NCBI GenBank assembly: GCA_018242585.1
Contig: JAFEBQ010000010.1
Location: 78,618-142,617 of the forward strand
Reading direction: 5' to 3'
Source: Planctomycetota bacterium
GTDB taxonomy: Bacteria; Planctomycetota; Planctomycetia; Pirellulales; PNKZ01
DNA length: 64,000 nt
A program made the translations under genes and the position numbers. Positions 32,473 through 41,547 of the stretch are shown here, piece after piece. The notes below the pieces were generated by a model. That model was not told the DNA's origin. It saw nothing but the letters and a program-made list of their open reading frames with translations, and ran no database searches. Numbering within the stretch: position 1 is the first letter of the stretch; every line of letters starts with the position of its first letter.

Positions 32473-34281
32473 TCACTTGGTCTCCAAGCTGATCACGCCG
32501 TCGAAGCCCGGCGCCGGCGCGCCCCCCATGCCGAGAATGGTGCTCCGCAGGAACGCGGCCACGCCGTCGCGCGCGGCCAACGGTTCCAACTGCTCGAGCG
32601 CCGCCGACCATTGACCTTGCTCGAACGCCGATAGGGCCGCTGCGTAGCTCTGCAAGTCGTCATCCCCCGGCACGTCGGCCGTGCCGGCCGGCGGCAACAG
32701 CTCGCTGACTTCGACCCGCGCGTACATGCCATAGGGGCGGATGGTCGCCACGCGTCGCAGCCGCGCCGCGCCGGCGGGCAACTGCTGGCGGACGATTTCG
32801 GCGGTCGGCCCGTCCAACAGGATCGGCGCTCGGCACAACTTGGTCATTCCTTCCAAGCGACTGGCCAGATTCACCACCGGGCCGAAGACCGTCACCTTCA
32901 CCTGATCCTCGGTGCCGATCCGTCCGGCCACGGCCCGCCCCGTGGCCATGCCGATCCCCACGCGGAAGTCGGCCAGCGACTGGTCGGCCTGGTGCGCTGC
33001 TTTTTGAAAGACATCGTTGATCGCCAGGGCCGCCCGGCAAGCGCGAGGAACCTTGTCGGCCTGGGCCAGCGGCCAGCCCCAGAAGCCCATGGCGGCGTCC
33101 CCCTGAAAGTCTCCCAGCACGCCGCCGTGGTCCAATATCTCGTGGGTCATTACGCCGAGCGCGTCGCTCACACGTTCGAGCAGCGCCATCAGATTGCCGG
33201 CCATCCGCTCGCTGTGGAGCGAAAACCCTCGCAAGTCGCAGAACAGCACCGTGACTTCGGTCTCGCGCGGCTGCAACACCACGTCGGGGCGCGCCGAGCC
33301 AAACGCCTGAAACACGGCCGGAGCGAAGAACTGGCTCAGCGTCGCCTGGCGGCGCTGCAGCAACTGGACCTGTTGCAACGCGCTGAACGTCGAGGCGACC
33401 AGCTCGGTGAACTTCAAGTCGCCGCGCAAGTCGATCGGGCCGACCGAGCCGGTGCCCGAGCCCCCCAGCGCCGGCGTCAGCGGAGTCCGCTCGACCTCGT
33501 TGCGACCGCCGACGTACACCGCCCAGCCGGGGCACGCTTCGCTTTCCATCGGCGTGCAAAACGCCCAGTCGACGTTGTCGCTCATCGTATAGGTCGCGTC
33601 GCCGGCATGCGGGGCGGCGTTCCAGATGTGCAACACGCTATGGCCGTGGCCGACCGCGGCCGTCACCAGTTTGTGGCTGGGGCGGAAGTCGCCCGAGAAG
33701 CCGAGCCGCCGTTCCCAATGCAGCACGTGGACCCGATCGTCGCCATCGTGATGTTGCCATTGGACCAGCGCCACCATGCTGGCCCGCGGGATGCCGGCCA
33801 TCAACATCATCGCCAAGCGCGGCAAGAACTCTTCCTCGGACAGCGCGCCGGAGATCAACTCGGGCAGCCGGGCCAGCACTTCGATCCGCTGGTCCGCGTT
33901 GTAAAAGCGCAGGCCGCGCAGGTAGTGCGCGCTGAACGTCTGCTCGTTGACCGCCGAGGGGGAGTTGTCCTCGACCACCTCGGGCTCGTCGAGGACCGTG
34001 AAGACCGTTTCGCCCAGCACGAAATGCTCGCCGGGGACAATGACACAGTGGCGGACTTCCTGGCCACTTTTGAAGATCGGGTTATTCGCGGCCGGCAACA
34101 TTTCGACTTCCAGCTTGCCGTGCTGCCAAACCAATTGCGCGTGCTGCCGCGAGATGTGCTGGTCCCAGGGGACCGACCAGGGGCCAGCCGCGCGGCCCAG
34201 CACGAATTGCTGGCTGTCGCTGGGCAGCGGCCGCCGCCAACGCTGATCGGGCTGTGCGCCTTGTGCCTGCAAGTGAGCCAT
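32473..34281 (-). CDS. FHA-domain class III adenylate/guanylate cyclase
   Basis: This 602-residue protein combines an N-terminal FHA domain, a GAF-like region and a C-terminal class III nucleotide cyclase domain. The FHA signature is seen in FVLGRAAG and HISRQHAQLV (about residues 25-55). A middle region (about 130-310) suits a GAF-type sensor, then a short coiled coil precedes the catalytic domain (about 365-560). The cyclase has the two metal-binding Asp (VLFCDLRGFS and GDFQGDAAMGFWG) and the Asn/Arg motif VFGPVVNLASRLEGM. It likely makes cAMP in response to a phosphothreonine-containing partner or a ligand of the middle domain. The ATG at 34281 is preferred. The 3' end is duplicated as a pseudogene remnant at 28913-28999. 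Confidence 0.9.
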   Translation of the reverse strand: MAHLQAQGAQPDQRWRRPLPSDSQQFVLGRAAGPWSVPWDQHISRQHAQLVWQHGKLEVEMLPAANNPIFKSGQEVRHCVIVPGEHFVLGETVFTVLDEPEVVEDNSPSAVNEQTFSAHYLRGLRFYNADQRIEVLARLPELISGALSEEEFLPRLAMMLMAGIPRASMVALVQWQHHDGDDRVHVLHWERRLGFSGDFRPSHKLVTAAVGHGHSVLHIWNAAPHAGDATYTMSDNVDWAFCTPMESEACPGWAVYVGGRNEVERTPLTPALGGSGTGSVGPIDLRGDLKFTELVASTFSALQQVQLLQRRQATLSQFFAPAVFQAFGSARPDVVLQPRETEVTVLFCDLRGFSLHSERMAGNLMALLERVSDALGVMTHEILDHGGVLGDFQGDAAMGFWGWPLAQADKVPRACRAALAINDVFQKAAHQADQSLADFRVGIGMATGRAVAGRIGTEDQVKVTVFGPVVNLASRLEGMTKLCRAPILLDGPTAEIVRQQLPAGAARLRRVATIRPYGMYARVEVSELLPPAGTADVPGDDDLQSYAAALSAFEQGQWSAALEQLEPLAARDGVAAFLRSTILGMGGAPAPGFDGVISLETK

Positions 34282-34325
34282 GAGTGGCGGTGCGCTAAAC
34301 GAGGAGCAACGGCGACGAAAGCCCC

Positions 34326-34399
34326 AATGTCCAAGCCCCAATGACCAATCGTACACAACAGCCAAGACGTCTCTCATTGGTCATTGGTGCTTGGTCATT
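34326..34399. repeat. Word-repeat stem element E
   Basis: The 24-base arms 34326-34349 and 34376-34399 are inverted copies with 22 of 24 matches and a 26-base loop. Words AATGACCAAT and CCAAG are shared with element A at 879-963. It fills the gap between the glycosyltransferase and cyclase genes. Confidence 0.8.
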
Positions 34400-34405
34400 C
34401 CCCCC

Positions 34406-35251
34406 TTATCCATTCCGGTATCGCAAAATGCACCAGAGCGCTCGGAAGCCGTCGCGCCAGGTGATCTTTTTCCCTTCGGCGTAGGTGCGCCCCTGGTAGC
34501 TAACCGGCCGCTCGTAGATTCGCACGCCCGGCAGGCGCGCGATCCGCGCCGTCAATTCGGGTTCGATGCCAAACCGGTTTTCCTTCAGATTCGGCGCGAT
34601 CTGCTGAATCACCTCGCGACGGAACGCCTTGTAGCAGGTTTCCATGTCGGTCAGGTTCAGGTTGGTCGTCATGTTGCTGAGCAGGGTCAGGAACTGGTTG
34701 CCCAGCGAGTGCCAATAATAAAGCACGCGATGGTCCTGGCCCAGGAATCGGCTGCCAAAGACCGCGTCGGCATGCCCTTCGACGATGGGCTGAATCAGCA
34801 CCGGGAACTCGGCCGGATCGTATTCCAAGTCGGCGTCCTGGACGATCACCACGTCCCCCGAGGCGTGCTCGAAGCCGGTTCGCAACGCGGCCCCTTTCCC
34901 CTGGTTCTGCTGGTGGAAGATGATCTGCAAGTCGGCCTCGCCGCGCCAACTGTCCAGCAGTTGCCGCGTGCCATCGGTGCTGCCGTCGTCGACCAGGATG
35001 ATCTCGACCGGCACGCCACAGTTGCGGACTCGGCGGATCACCTCGGCCACGGTCTTCAGTTCGTTGTAGACCGGAATCACCACCGACAGGCGGAACCCCT
35101 CGGGTACCGCGAAGATGCCCAAGTGCCGACAGGCCGCCTTGCCCAGCAGCCGCTCAAGCATTTCGACATGCTCGACCGACCGCGGCTGCGCGTTGGTATG
35201 CGAGGTCGGCTCGGCCAATAGTTGATCGAGCAACTGCCTGAGGTCCGCCAT
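34406..35251 (-). CDS. Family 2 glycosyltransferase
   Basis: This 281-residue protein is a soluble GT-A glycosyltransferase of family 2, close to the dolichol-phosphate mannosyltransferase/DPG synthase group, which transfers sugar from a nucleotide sugar, often to a lipid phosphate. The catalytic domain begins near residue 53 with [20 protein letters not shown] and the metal-binding [10 protein letters not shown] follow, and the late conserved [13 protein letters not shown] and [14 protein letters not shown] segments match that group. An N-terminal 50-residue helical extension carries no known motif. No membrane segment is visible, so any lipid acceptor would be reached at the membrane surface. 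The ATG at 35251 is preferred over an upstream in-frame ATG at 35317. Confidence 0.9.
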   Translation of the reverse strand: MADLRQLLDQLLAEPTSHTNAQPRSVEHVEMLERLLGKAACRHLGIFAVPEGFRLSVVIPVYNELKTVAEVIRRVRNCGVPVEIILVDDGSTDGTRQLLDSWRGEADLQIIFHQQNQGKGAALRTGFEHASGDVVIVQDADLEYDPAEFPVLIQPIVEGHADAVFGSRFLGQDHRVLYYWHSLGNQFLTLLSNMTTNLNLTDMETCYKAFRREVIQQIAPNLKENRFGIEPELTARIARLPGVRIYERPVSYQGRTYAEGKKITWRDGFRALWCILRYRNG

Positions 35252-35463
35252 CGTCGAATTGCTTCCTGCACCGGCCACGCGAAATCCTCCTGGAGCCAAG
35301 CGCGCAGACTGCCCCAACTGCGCATTCCTCGCGTACTTTAGCGTTTCAGGAGAATCCCGGCAACCAGGGCTCGGTTGCCGACGCAGCGGGAATCATCGGA
35401 ATTCGACCACGACGGTCACGACGCCGGAAACTACGAAGACGACTGTTGCGTCTTCGATCCGCG

Positions 35464-38400
35464 CTACACGGACTGTACCTGGTCCAACTCGACGAAGGCC
35501 AGCCTGGCGGTGACCGCGCCGGGCGATAGGTGGTACATCGCCGCGACCGCGCGCCGGTAGGCGGCGAGTTGTGGACGGTAGAAGGCCAGCTTCTCGGCCA
35601 GGGCCGACGCCGGGAACCGGTCGGTCTTGAAGTCCACGACATCGGCCGCCGCAAGTTGCTGCCCCGCGTAGATCAGCACTACCCGGTCGATCGAGCCTTG
35701 GACGATCGTCTCTCCGTCGCGCACCGCAAACGGTAGCTCGCGGTGGACCTCGTAACGCGGCGCGCCGTTGGCCACGCGGCGCACCACTTCGGCCGGCAAC
35801 CCAATCGCTTTCAAATCGGCGTATTCGTCGCGACCGAGCAATCGGCGCAAGCGCGGCTTGGCCAGCAGCGCGCGGAACTCGGCCAGCGCGCCGTCCAGAT
35901 CGCCGCTGCCGGCGCTCAATCGCGCCGCGGCTTGGCGCAGCTCGGCATCGCTCGGCGCCGCGTCGTCGAGCCAGCCCACCTGTTGGAACCAGGCGTGGAA
36001 CAAGGTGCCACGGGCGAAGGCCTGGCTCGCATCAACGCGCAACCGCTCGCGCAGGTTCAACTCGCCGCCCCCTTCCAGCCGGCTGGGCGCGACATGATCG
36101 AGCATCCGCCGCCGGTGCGTCGAGGGGGCCAGCTTGACGTCGACCGTTTCGACCTCGGGTGCATCGGCGCCTCGCGACGCACGCTTCGCGGCCCCCTTCG
36201 CCCCCTGGTCCCAGGCTGGCTCGCCCAACTGGAACAGCACGCCGGCATTGGCCGGGTTCTCGCCTTGGGTCAGCGCCGATCGCAGGATCGCGGCAAAGGT
36301 GTGGCCGCGGTTTCCTTTTTCCTTCAGCGGAGGCACGATCATGTGCAAGGCATGGACCGCCCGGGTCATGGCGACATACAGGACGCACAGCGACTCGTTG
36401 ACCGTCTGTTCCTCCCAGGCGTCGTGCAGCTTCTGGAACTTCTCGGGCAACACGCCGCGCACGTCGTCGCTGGTCCAGCGGCAGACGTGCGTCAGCGGCC
36501 CCGTCGGCTTGTCTCGCCCGATGGCCAGCGCCGGCGGCTGGCCTTTGATCGCCTCGTCGAGTTCCGGCAGGACGACAATGTCGAACTCCAGTCCCTTGGC
36601 CTGGTGAATCGTCATCACGCGAACCCGGGCCGTGGACGGATCTTCGACCCTGGTCGTTTCGACCAGCGCCACGAAATCGCCGGTGCGCAACCCCGGCGCC
36701 GCGTCGTAGCGATGGGCCAGTTCGACCAACTGCAACAAGCGATTCAGCTCGCGCACATCGCAATCGCGGGCCAGTTGCCGAGCCCAAGCGTAAATCGTCG
36801 TGCCGTACCCATCGCGGGTCAGCTTGTCGCGCAGCCGGGACACCCAATCGAGAATCGGGGCCGCGCGATCCTGGGTCAGCCCCACGATCGGCCCCAGTGG
36901 CGACTCGGCCACGTGGAACCGTGAGACCTGATCGCCGGGATGATCGACCAGACGCAACAGCGCCAGTACCACGCGCACGCTGGCCGCGTCGGTCAGCGGG
37001 TTGCCCCCCTCTTCGCTGGCCGCGACCGGCGCGGGTAATTGCGCCAGCCGTCGAATCAGGTCGGCCACCGTGGCGTTCTTGCGCACCAAGACGCCAATCG
37101 TCGCGTGCGGATGCTTGCCAGCCAGTTGACCGATCGTCTCGGCCACGGCCGCCCAGTGAGTTTCTTCATCGGCAGGGTCGCTGTTGGAAACGGATAGCTC
37201 GCAGTAGCCGGCCAGGTCTTTTCGCACGGTGCCATGTTCGTGGAACTGCTCTTTCCAGTACTTACGCACTTTTTCCCAGCGCGCCGAATCCTTGTCGTCG
37301 ATCACACCGGCGTTGTCGGCGATGGTGCCAAACACGCGATTGACGACGTCGATGATCGTTTGGCTTGAACGATAGCTGCGGTCGAGAATCTTCTGCTCGA
37401 CGTCGGGAAGTTCGTGGACCACGGTATCGAAGATTTGCGACTGCCCACCGCGCCAACCATAGATCGCTTGCTTGACGTCTCCCACGCAGAAGAACGATCC
37501 ATGCCGCGACTTGCCGGTGACCTCGGCGGCCAGCGGCTCGACCGCTTGCCATTGGTCCAAGCTGGTGTCCTGAAACTCGTCGAGCAACAGATGGTTCACA
37601 TGGGCGTCCATCCGATACGTCTGCCGGTCAATCTGCTCGCCGGCCCAGGCGCTGGCCAACAACCGCGGCACGTCGTCGAAGCGATAGCCCCCCTGCTGTC
37701 GCTTCAACTCGGTGTATTGCTGGTGAAAGGCGTCGAGCAGTTGCCACGTTGCCTCGGTCTGATTGGCAACACGCTGCAAAAGTTCGGCGCGGGCGTGCGC
37801 CACGATCGGCCCGTAGGCTTCGCGGACGTGGGGCTCGATCTCGACCTTCTGGTATTTCGCCTCGCCGTTGGCCACCGCCTTGACCAGGCCGCGTCCAAGG
37901 ATCAATTCCCAGTCGAGCGTCGCTAACCGATCCAGGTCTTGACGATGGGCCTTGGTCCAATGGCCGTTCTGGGGAATCTTCAATTGCGCAAGATTCGCGC
38001 CGGCGGCTTGCAGCTGCTCATCGCTCAAACGCTTGGGGCGCGGCAACGCAAACCAGGCGTCGCGCGTCGAGCCGCAGTAATAGCCGTACATCTTGTTGAC
38101 CAGACCCGACAGTTGCTCGGCCACCGAGCGCTGCACCTCGCCGGGATTCAACAGCGATAGAAGCTGGACCACGTCGGCGGTTTTGCCCTGCAACAAGACG
38201 CGGCGGATCGCTTCCTGACGCAACCGCTTGTCGACCAGCTCGTCGGCAATCGACCAGGCCGGTGGCAGTTGCAGCTCGAAGCTGTAGTGATGCGCGAGCT
38301 GTACGAAGAAGCTGTCAAGCGTGCCGATCCGCAAGCGATGCAACTGCGACACCAGCGACTTGACGAGCGCGCGCGTGCGGCCGAGCGCCAGATCGGTTCG

Positions 38401-38643
38401 CCCGAGCTCGCCGGCCAGCTTTTGGTTGCCAGCTTCGTCGTGCGCCGCGTCGGCCAGGCGCCGAATCACGCGGCCGGCGATTTCGCCCGCCGCCTTGCGC
38501 GCGAAAGTCACGGCCAATATCTGATCGACCGGCACTTCGTCGCAGCACAACGACAAGTACCGATTGGACAGGGCGAACGTCTTGCCGGTACCGGCCGAGG
38601 CGCGGATCATCTGGTTTGGCAACTTGGGGTTGGCGCGCGGCAT
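35464..38643 (-). CDS. AddA-like UvrD helicase-nuclease
   Basis: This 1059-residue protein is a superfamily 1 DNA helicase with a C-terminal nuclease, like AddA/RecB, for processing double-strand breaks before RecA loading. Walker A is ASAGTGKTFALSNRYL near residues 14-29; later motifs include LLLDEFQDTS (motif II), GDVKQAIYGWRGG (motif III), VMTIHQAKGLEFDIVVLPEL, cut here to HQAKGLEFD, and YVAMTRA (motif VI). The nuclease at the C-terminus has GSIDRV and VVDFKTDR, giving the Asp and D-x-K of the PD-(D/E)xK core. The ATG at 38643 overlaps the AddB stop as ATGA, so the two are coupled. No Chi-like sequence or recA is in the window. This is the best-supported member of the pair. Confidence 0.92.
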   Translation of the reverse strand: MPRANPKLPNQMIRASAGTGKTFALSNRYLSLCCDEVPVDQILAVTFARKAAGEIAGRVIRRLADAAHDEAGNQKLAGELGRTDLALGRTRALVKSLVSQLHRLRIGTLDSFFVQLAHHYSFELQLPPAWSIADELVDKRLRQEAIRRVLLQGKTADVVQLLSLLNPGEVQRSVAEQLSGLVNKMYGYYCGSTRDAWFALPRPKRLSDEQLQAAGANLAQLKIPQNGHWTKAHRQDLDRLATLDWELILGRGLVKAVANGEAKYQKVEIEPHVREAYGPIVAHARAELLQRVANQTEATWQLLDAFHQQYTELKRQQGGYRFDDVPRLLASAWAGEQIDRQTYRMDAHVNHLLLDEFQDTSLDQWQAVEPLAAEVTGKSRHGSFFCVGDVKQAIYGWRGGQSQIFDTVVHELPDVEQKILDRSYRSSQTIIDVVNRVFGTIADNAGVIDDKDSARWEKVRKYWKEQFHEHGTVRKDLAGYCELSVSNSDPADEETHWAAVAETIGQLAGKHPHATIGVLVRKNATVADLIRRLAQLPAPVAASEEGGNPLTDAASVRVVLALLRLVDHPGDQVSRFHVAESPLGPIVGLTQDRAAPILDWVSRLRDKLTRDGYGTTIYAWARQLARDCDVRELNRLLQLVELAHRYDAAPGLRTGDFVALVETTRVEDPSTARVRVMTIHQAKGLEFDIVVLPELDEAIKGQPPALAIGRDKPTGPLTHVCRWTSDDVRGVLPEKFQKLHDAWEEQTVNESLCVLYVAMTRAVHALHMIVPPLKEKGNRGHTFAAILRSALTQGENPANAGVLFQLGEPAWDQGAKGAAKRASRGADAPEVETVDVKLAPSTHRRRMLDHVAPSRLEGGGELNLRERLRVDASQAFARGTLFHAWFQQVGWLDDAAPSDAELRQAAARLSAGSGDLDGALAEFRALLAKPRLRRLLGRDEYADLKAIGLPAEVVRRVANGAPRYEVHRELPFAVRDGETIVQGSIDRVVLIYAGQQLAAADVVDFKTDRFPASALAEKLAFYRPQLAAYRRAVAAMYHLSPGAVTARLAFVELDQVQSV

Positions 38644-41420
38644 CAGGCACTCCTCGCCGGCGCTGGCTCGTCGTCGGCGCGAAAGCCGCGGAGCATGTTC
38701 GCATAGCGGTCCCACAGCGCGTTCACTTCAGAGCTGGGGGGCCAGAAAGTCTCGGCGCGAATCTTGCGCACCACTTCGTGGGCGGCGACCTCGGCTTCGG
38801 CCAAGTCCTCGTCCCCCCACTCGGCGCGCCACAGGTCGACCGTGTCGCGCGACTTGGTCAGCGCGATATAGCCCAGGTCGATGGGCCCGCGCATCTCGAG
38901 CGGCCCGGCCAGTTGCCGATAGAGGGGCAATTGCAAGTCGACCCAGGTTCCGTCACGCCGCCGATGCTGGGCCTCGGGTTTCTCAGCCGAGTCGCCGGTC
39001 TTGTAATCGAGCAGCGCCCAGCGATTGTCGTCGGCGTGATAGTCGATCCGGTCGACACGTCCGTGCAAGTACATCGGCTGACCGTCGACCATCAACTTAA
39101 CTTCACGTTCGCCGAACGGGCGCTCGACGTGGCGAATCCGCCAGCCATCCTGGACACGTTTCGCTTGCCAGGTGGCAAAGCCGCGAAGACGTTCGCGAGC
39201 CTGCTCGGCTTGGACCATCACGGCCGGCAACGGTTCGGCGCCGTAAGTGAACCGCAAGCGTCGATCGAGTTGCCGGCTGAGCGCGGCATAAATTTCGTCT
39301 GCGCTGCTGCTACTGACCAACTCCGAATCGGCGAAATCTTTCAGCACGTTATGCAACAGGTCGCCGAACTGTCCGCCGTCGAGTTCCTCGGCTTCGTCGG
39401 TGAGCGGCCGAAGCTTCAAGCAATGGTCCAAATAGAACCGATAGGGGCAGGTTAAATAGGCACGAAACTGCGTGACCTGCATGGCGTCGATCGGCTTGAC
39501 CAGCGGCTGGGGCCGCGGCGGCACGAACCGCGGCCGCGCGCCACCCGAGCGCAGCCCCTTGGGCAACACGATGCGCGGCGTGCGCGCCTGTTCGCCAAAC
39601 CAGTTGCGCGCGCGGGCCACCGCCGTCCCCTCGTCCGTGGCGAACAGCAGCCGGCTCGGCAACAACGGGTCACCCTTCACCGTGCGGCGGCCGGCGATGA
39701 TTCGCAACGTCGGATGCCGCGCCGCGATCAACGCCAAAGTATAGGCGTCGCGGGCGTAGACCTGGCGATCGTCTTCCAGTTGCAAGTGCTGACGCAGGGC
39801 ATTGGGCAGGAATAAATCACCACTGATCCGCCCGGGAATGTACTCTTCGTTGAACCCAGTCAGAATCATCACCGCCGCGTCATCCCACGGCAGATCGAGC
39901 CAGCCGAGCATTTCAATCCCATCGGGCTCGGCTGATGGAATCGTCTTACCCCCCAACTCGCGCAGCAGCAGTTGCAAGGCCACGGCGCCAGTCACGCGCG
40001 GGGCGAGGTCGGGCTCGATCTGCGACTGCGCCCTTAGGCATTGCACAATCTGCCCGCAAGCGTCGGCCAAGGCCCGGTCGGCCGGGCGTTGGCTGTCGAG
40101 GGACAGTTCGCCGTACACGGTCAGCAGCAGATGCGCGATCGCCTGTCCCCACTCGGGCCAGGGCTGCGCTGGCTGGCGCAGCTCGGCTAGCCATTGTTCC
40201 ACGTGGCGATGCACCTCGCGCACCGTCGCGGCCTCGCGAGTATCGGGGAACCAACTCCCGTCGATCCGCCAGGGAAGATGATTGACGACGTATTTGTCAC
40301 AGGCCGAAAGCCAGTCACCCGTGACGCGGCCGCCGAGCCAATTGTGCAAGGCCGGCTGGCGCACCAGCGCGGCAAAGCGATCGAAACGCGGCGCGTCAAG
40401 GTACTCGGCCGCAGCCAGCAGCAACCGATAAGGCCCCGAGGCCGACAGGGGCGTGCCTGGGCCATAGCGTCCCTGCAAGCCGCACTCTTCCAGGCGTTGC
40501 TCGACCGTGGCCACCAGCGCCGGGTCGATCATCCCCAGGGTGATGTCATCGGCGGCGCGGCGGCCGTCGAGCGCGGCCAAGGTCCGAATCACCTCGTCGG
40601 CCTGCTCGCCGGGACCGTCAACGATGGCAATTTGATTGGTCTCGAGCGGAATCGTCGCTTCGGCCCAGGCCGCGGGGACAACGCAGCCGTGGGCGTCAAA
40701 GCGCTCGCGCCACGCGGGCCGCGCAAAGACCAGGGACGTGACACGATCGGAAACCTGGCCGAGCATGCGGCGCTGCGCCAGGTTCAAGTCAACGGTGCCG
40801 ACCAGGATCACCGGCCGGTCGAGGCGACACTCGCTCTTGTCGATGGCCACGCGGCGGGCGGTCTGGCGATCCCAGACTTGCAAATTGTCGAGCACCTGCA
40901 AGTAGCGGGCTTGCAACTCGGCCAGCAATTGCCAGCGGGCCGACTCGTTGAACGCGCCGAGCTTGACGCCATCGCGGGCCACGTCCTGGAAATCAAGCAG
41001 ATGAGCCGCCAAGTCGTTGTGCAATCCGGTCAACAACTCGGCCAGGCTGAGCCAGCCGAGCAAATCTTCGGAATCGGGAAGCGCAGGACAGAACTGGGCC
41101 AATGCTTCGCGGGGCATCTCGCGCAAGGCGCGAATCCAAGCGTGGTGCTGTGTCACCTCGTCGGCCAGTTGACGCCGCGGCTCGTACAACAACTCGGGCA
41201 ACTGGGCGAGCGTGATGATCTTGGGGGGAACCAAGGGCTGGTCCGCGGCGGCCGATTGTTCGACGAGCAGTTCAAGCAGCCGGCGACCGGCGCGCCGTCC
41301 CGGCACCACGACAATGGGTGGCTGGTCGCCGGCGCCGGCGGGCCGCAACACCGACGCCAGCAAATACTCGGCGGCGGCGGCCAGCGGCGGACGTTCGAGA
41401 TCGATGTGAACCAGCTTCAT
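38643..41420 (-). CDS. AddB-like exonuclease subunit
   Basis: This 925-residue protein resembles AddB. The N-terminal region (IVVVPGRRAGRRLLELL) sits where Walker A would be, but lacks the Lys of a working P-loop, as in some proteobacterial AddB. A long inactive helicase-like region follows. The C-terminal nuclease has YLTCPYRFYLDHCLKL, GRVDRIDY and LLDYKTGD, the PD-(D/E)xK core. In AddB an Fe-S cluster uses one Cys before and three after the core; here the Cys before it is present but I find none in the last 120 residues, so the cluster is probably absent. It overlaps AddA by ATGA. The name rests on gene order and layout; a distant RecB-like nuclease is the alternative. Confidence 0.85.
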   Translation of the reverse strand: MKLVHIDLERPPLAAAAEYLLASVLRPAGAGDQPPIVVVPGRRAGRRLLELLVEQSAAADQPLVPPKIITLAQLPELLYEPRRQLADEVTQHHAWIRALREMPREALAQFCPALPDSEDLLGWLSLAELLTGLHNDLAAHLLDFQDVARDGVKLGAFNESARWQLLAELQARYLQVLDNLQVWDRQTARRVAIDKSECRLDRPVILVGTVDLNLAQRRMLGQVSDRVTSLVFARPAWRERFDAHGCVVPAAWAEATIPLETNQIAIVDGPGEQADEVIRTLAALDGRRAADDITLGMIDPALVATVEQRLEECGLQGRYGPGTPLSASGPYRLLLAAAEYLDAPRFDRFAALVRQPALHNWLGGRVTGDWLSACDKYVVNHLPWRIDGSWFPDTREAATVREVHRHVEQWLAELRQPAQPWPEWGQAIAHLLLTVYGELSLDSQRPADRALADACGQIVQCLRAQSQIEPDLAPRVTGAVALQLLLRELGGKTIPSAEPDGIEMLGWLDLPWDDAAVMILTGFNEEYIPGRISGDLFLPNALRQHLQLEDDRQVYARDAYTLALIAARHPTLRIIAGRRTVKGDPLLPSRLLFATDEGTAVARARNWFGEQARTPRIVLPKGLRSGGARPRFVPPRPQPLVKPIDAMQVTQFRAYLTCPYRFYLDHCLKLRPLTDEAEELDGGQFGDLLHNVLKDFADSELVSSSSADEIYAALSRQLDRRLRFTYGAEPLPAVMVQAEQARERLRGFATWQAKRVQDGWRIRHVERPFGEREVKLMVDGQPMYLHGRVDRIDYHADDNRWALLDYKTGDSAEKPEAQHRRRDGTWVDLQLPLYRQLAGPLEMRGPIDLGYIALTKSRDTVDLWRAEWGDEDLAEAEVAAHEVVRKIRAETFWPPSSEVNALWDRYANMLRGFRADDEPAPARSA

Positions 41421-41547
41421 CCGCGAGCCTTTGCCTCTGGAAAAACACGTGACGTTCTCGCGGCTCCATTCTAGGGGTTGGCGCTGGCGGTTGGCGAGCG
41501 GCAGGCGGCTCCTCCCCCGCGCGGCGGCGAAACGCTATGATACGAAG

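Noticed and set aside
28913-32556. The 87-base matches as attachment-site direct repeats of an integrative element
   Set aside because: The match is coding sequence of a gene end with synonymous changes and a frameshift, not a short identical core, and no integrase is present; decay of a paralog explains it better.
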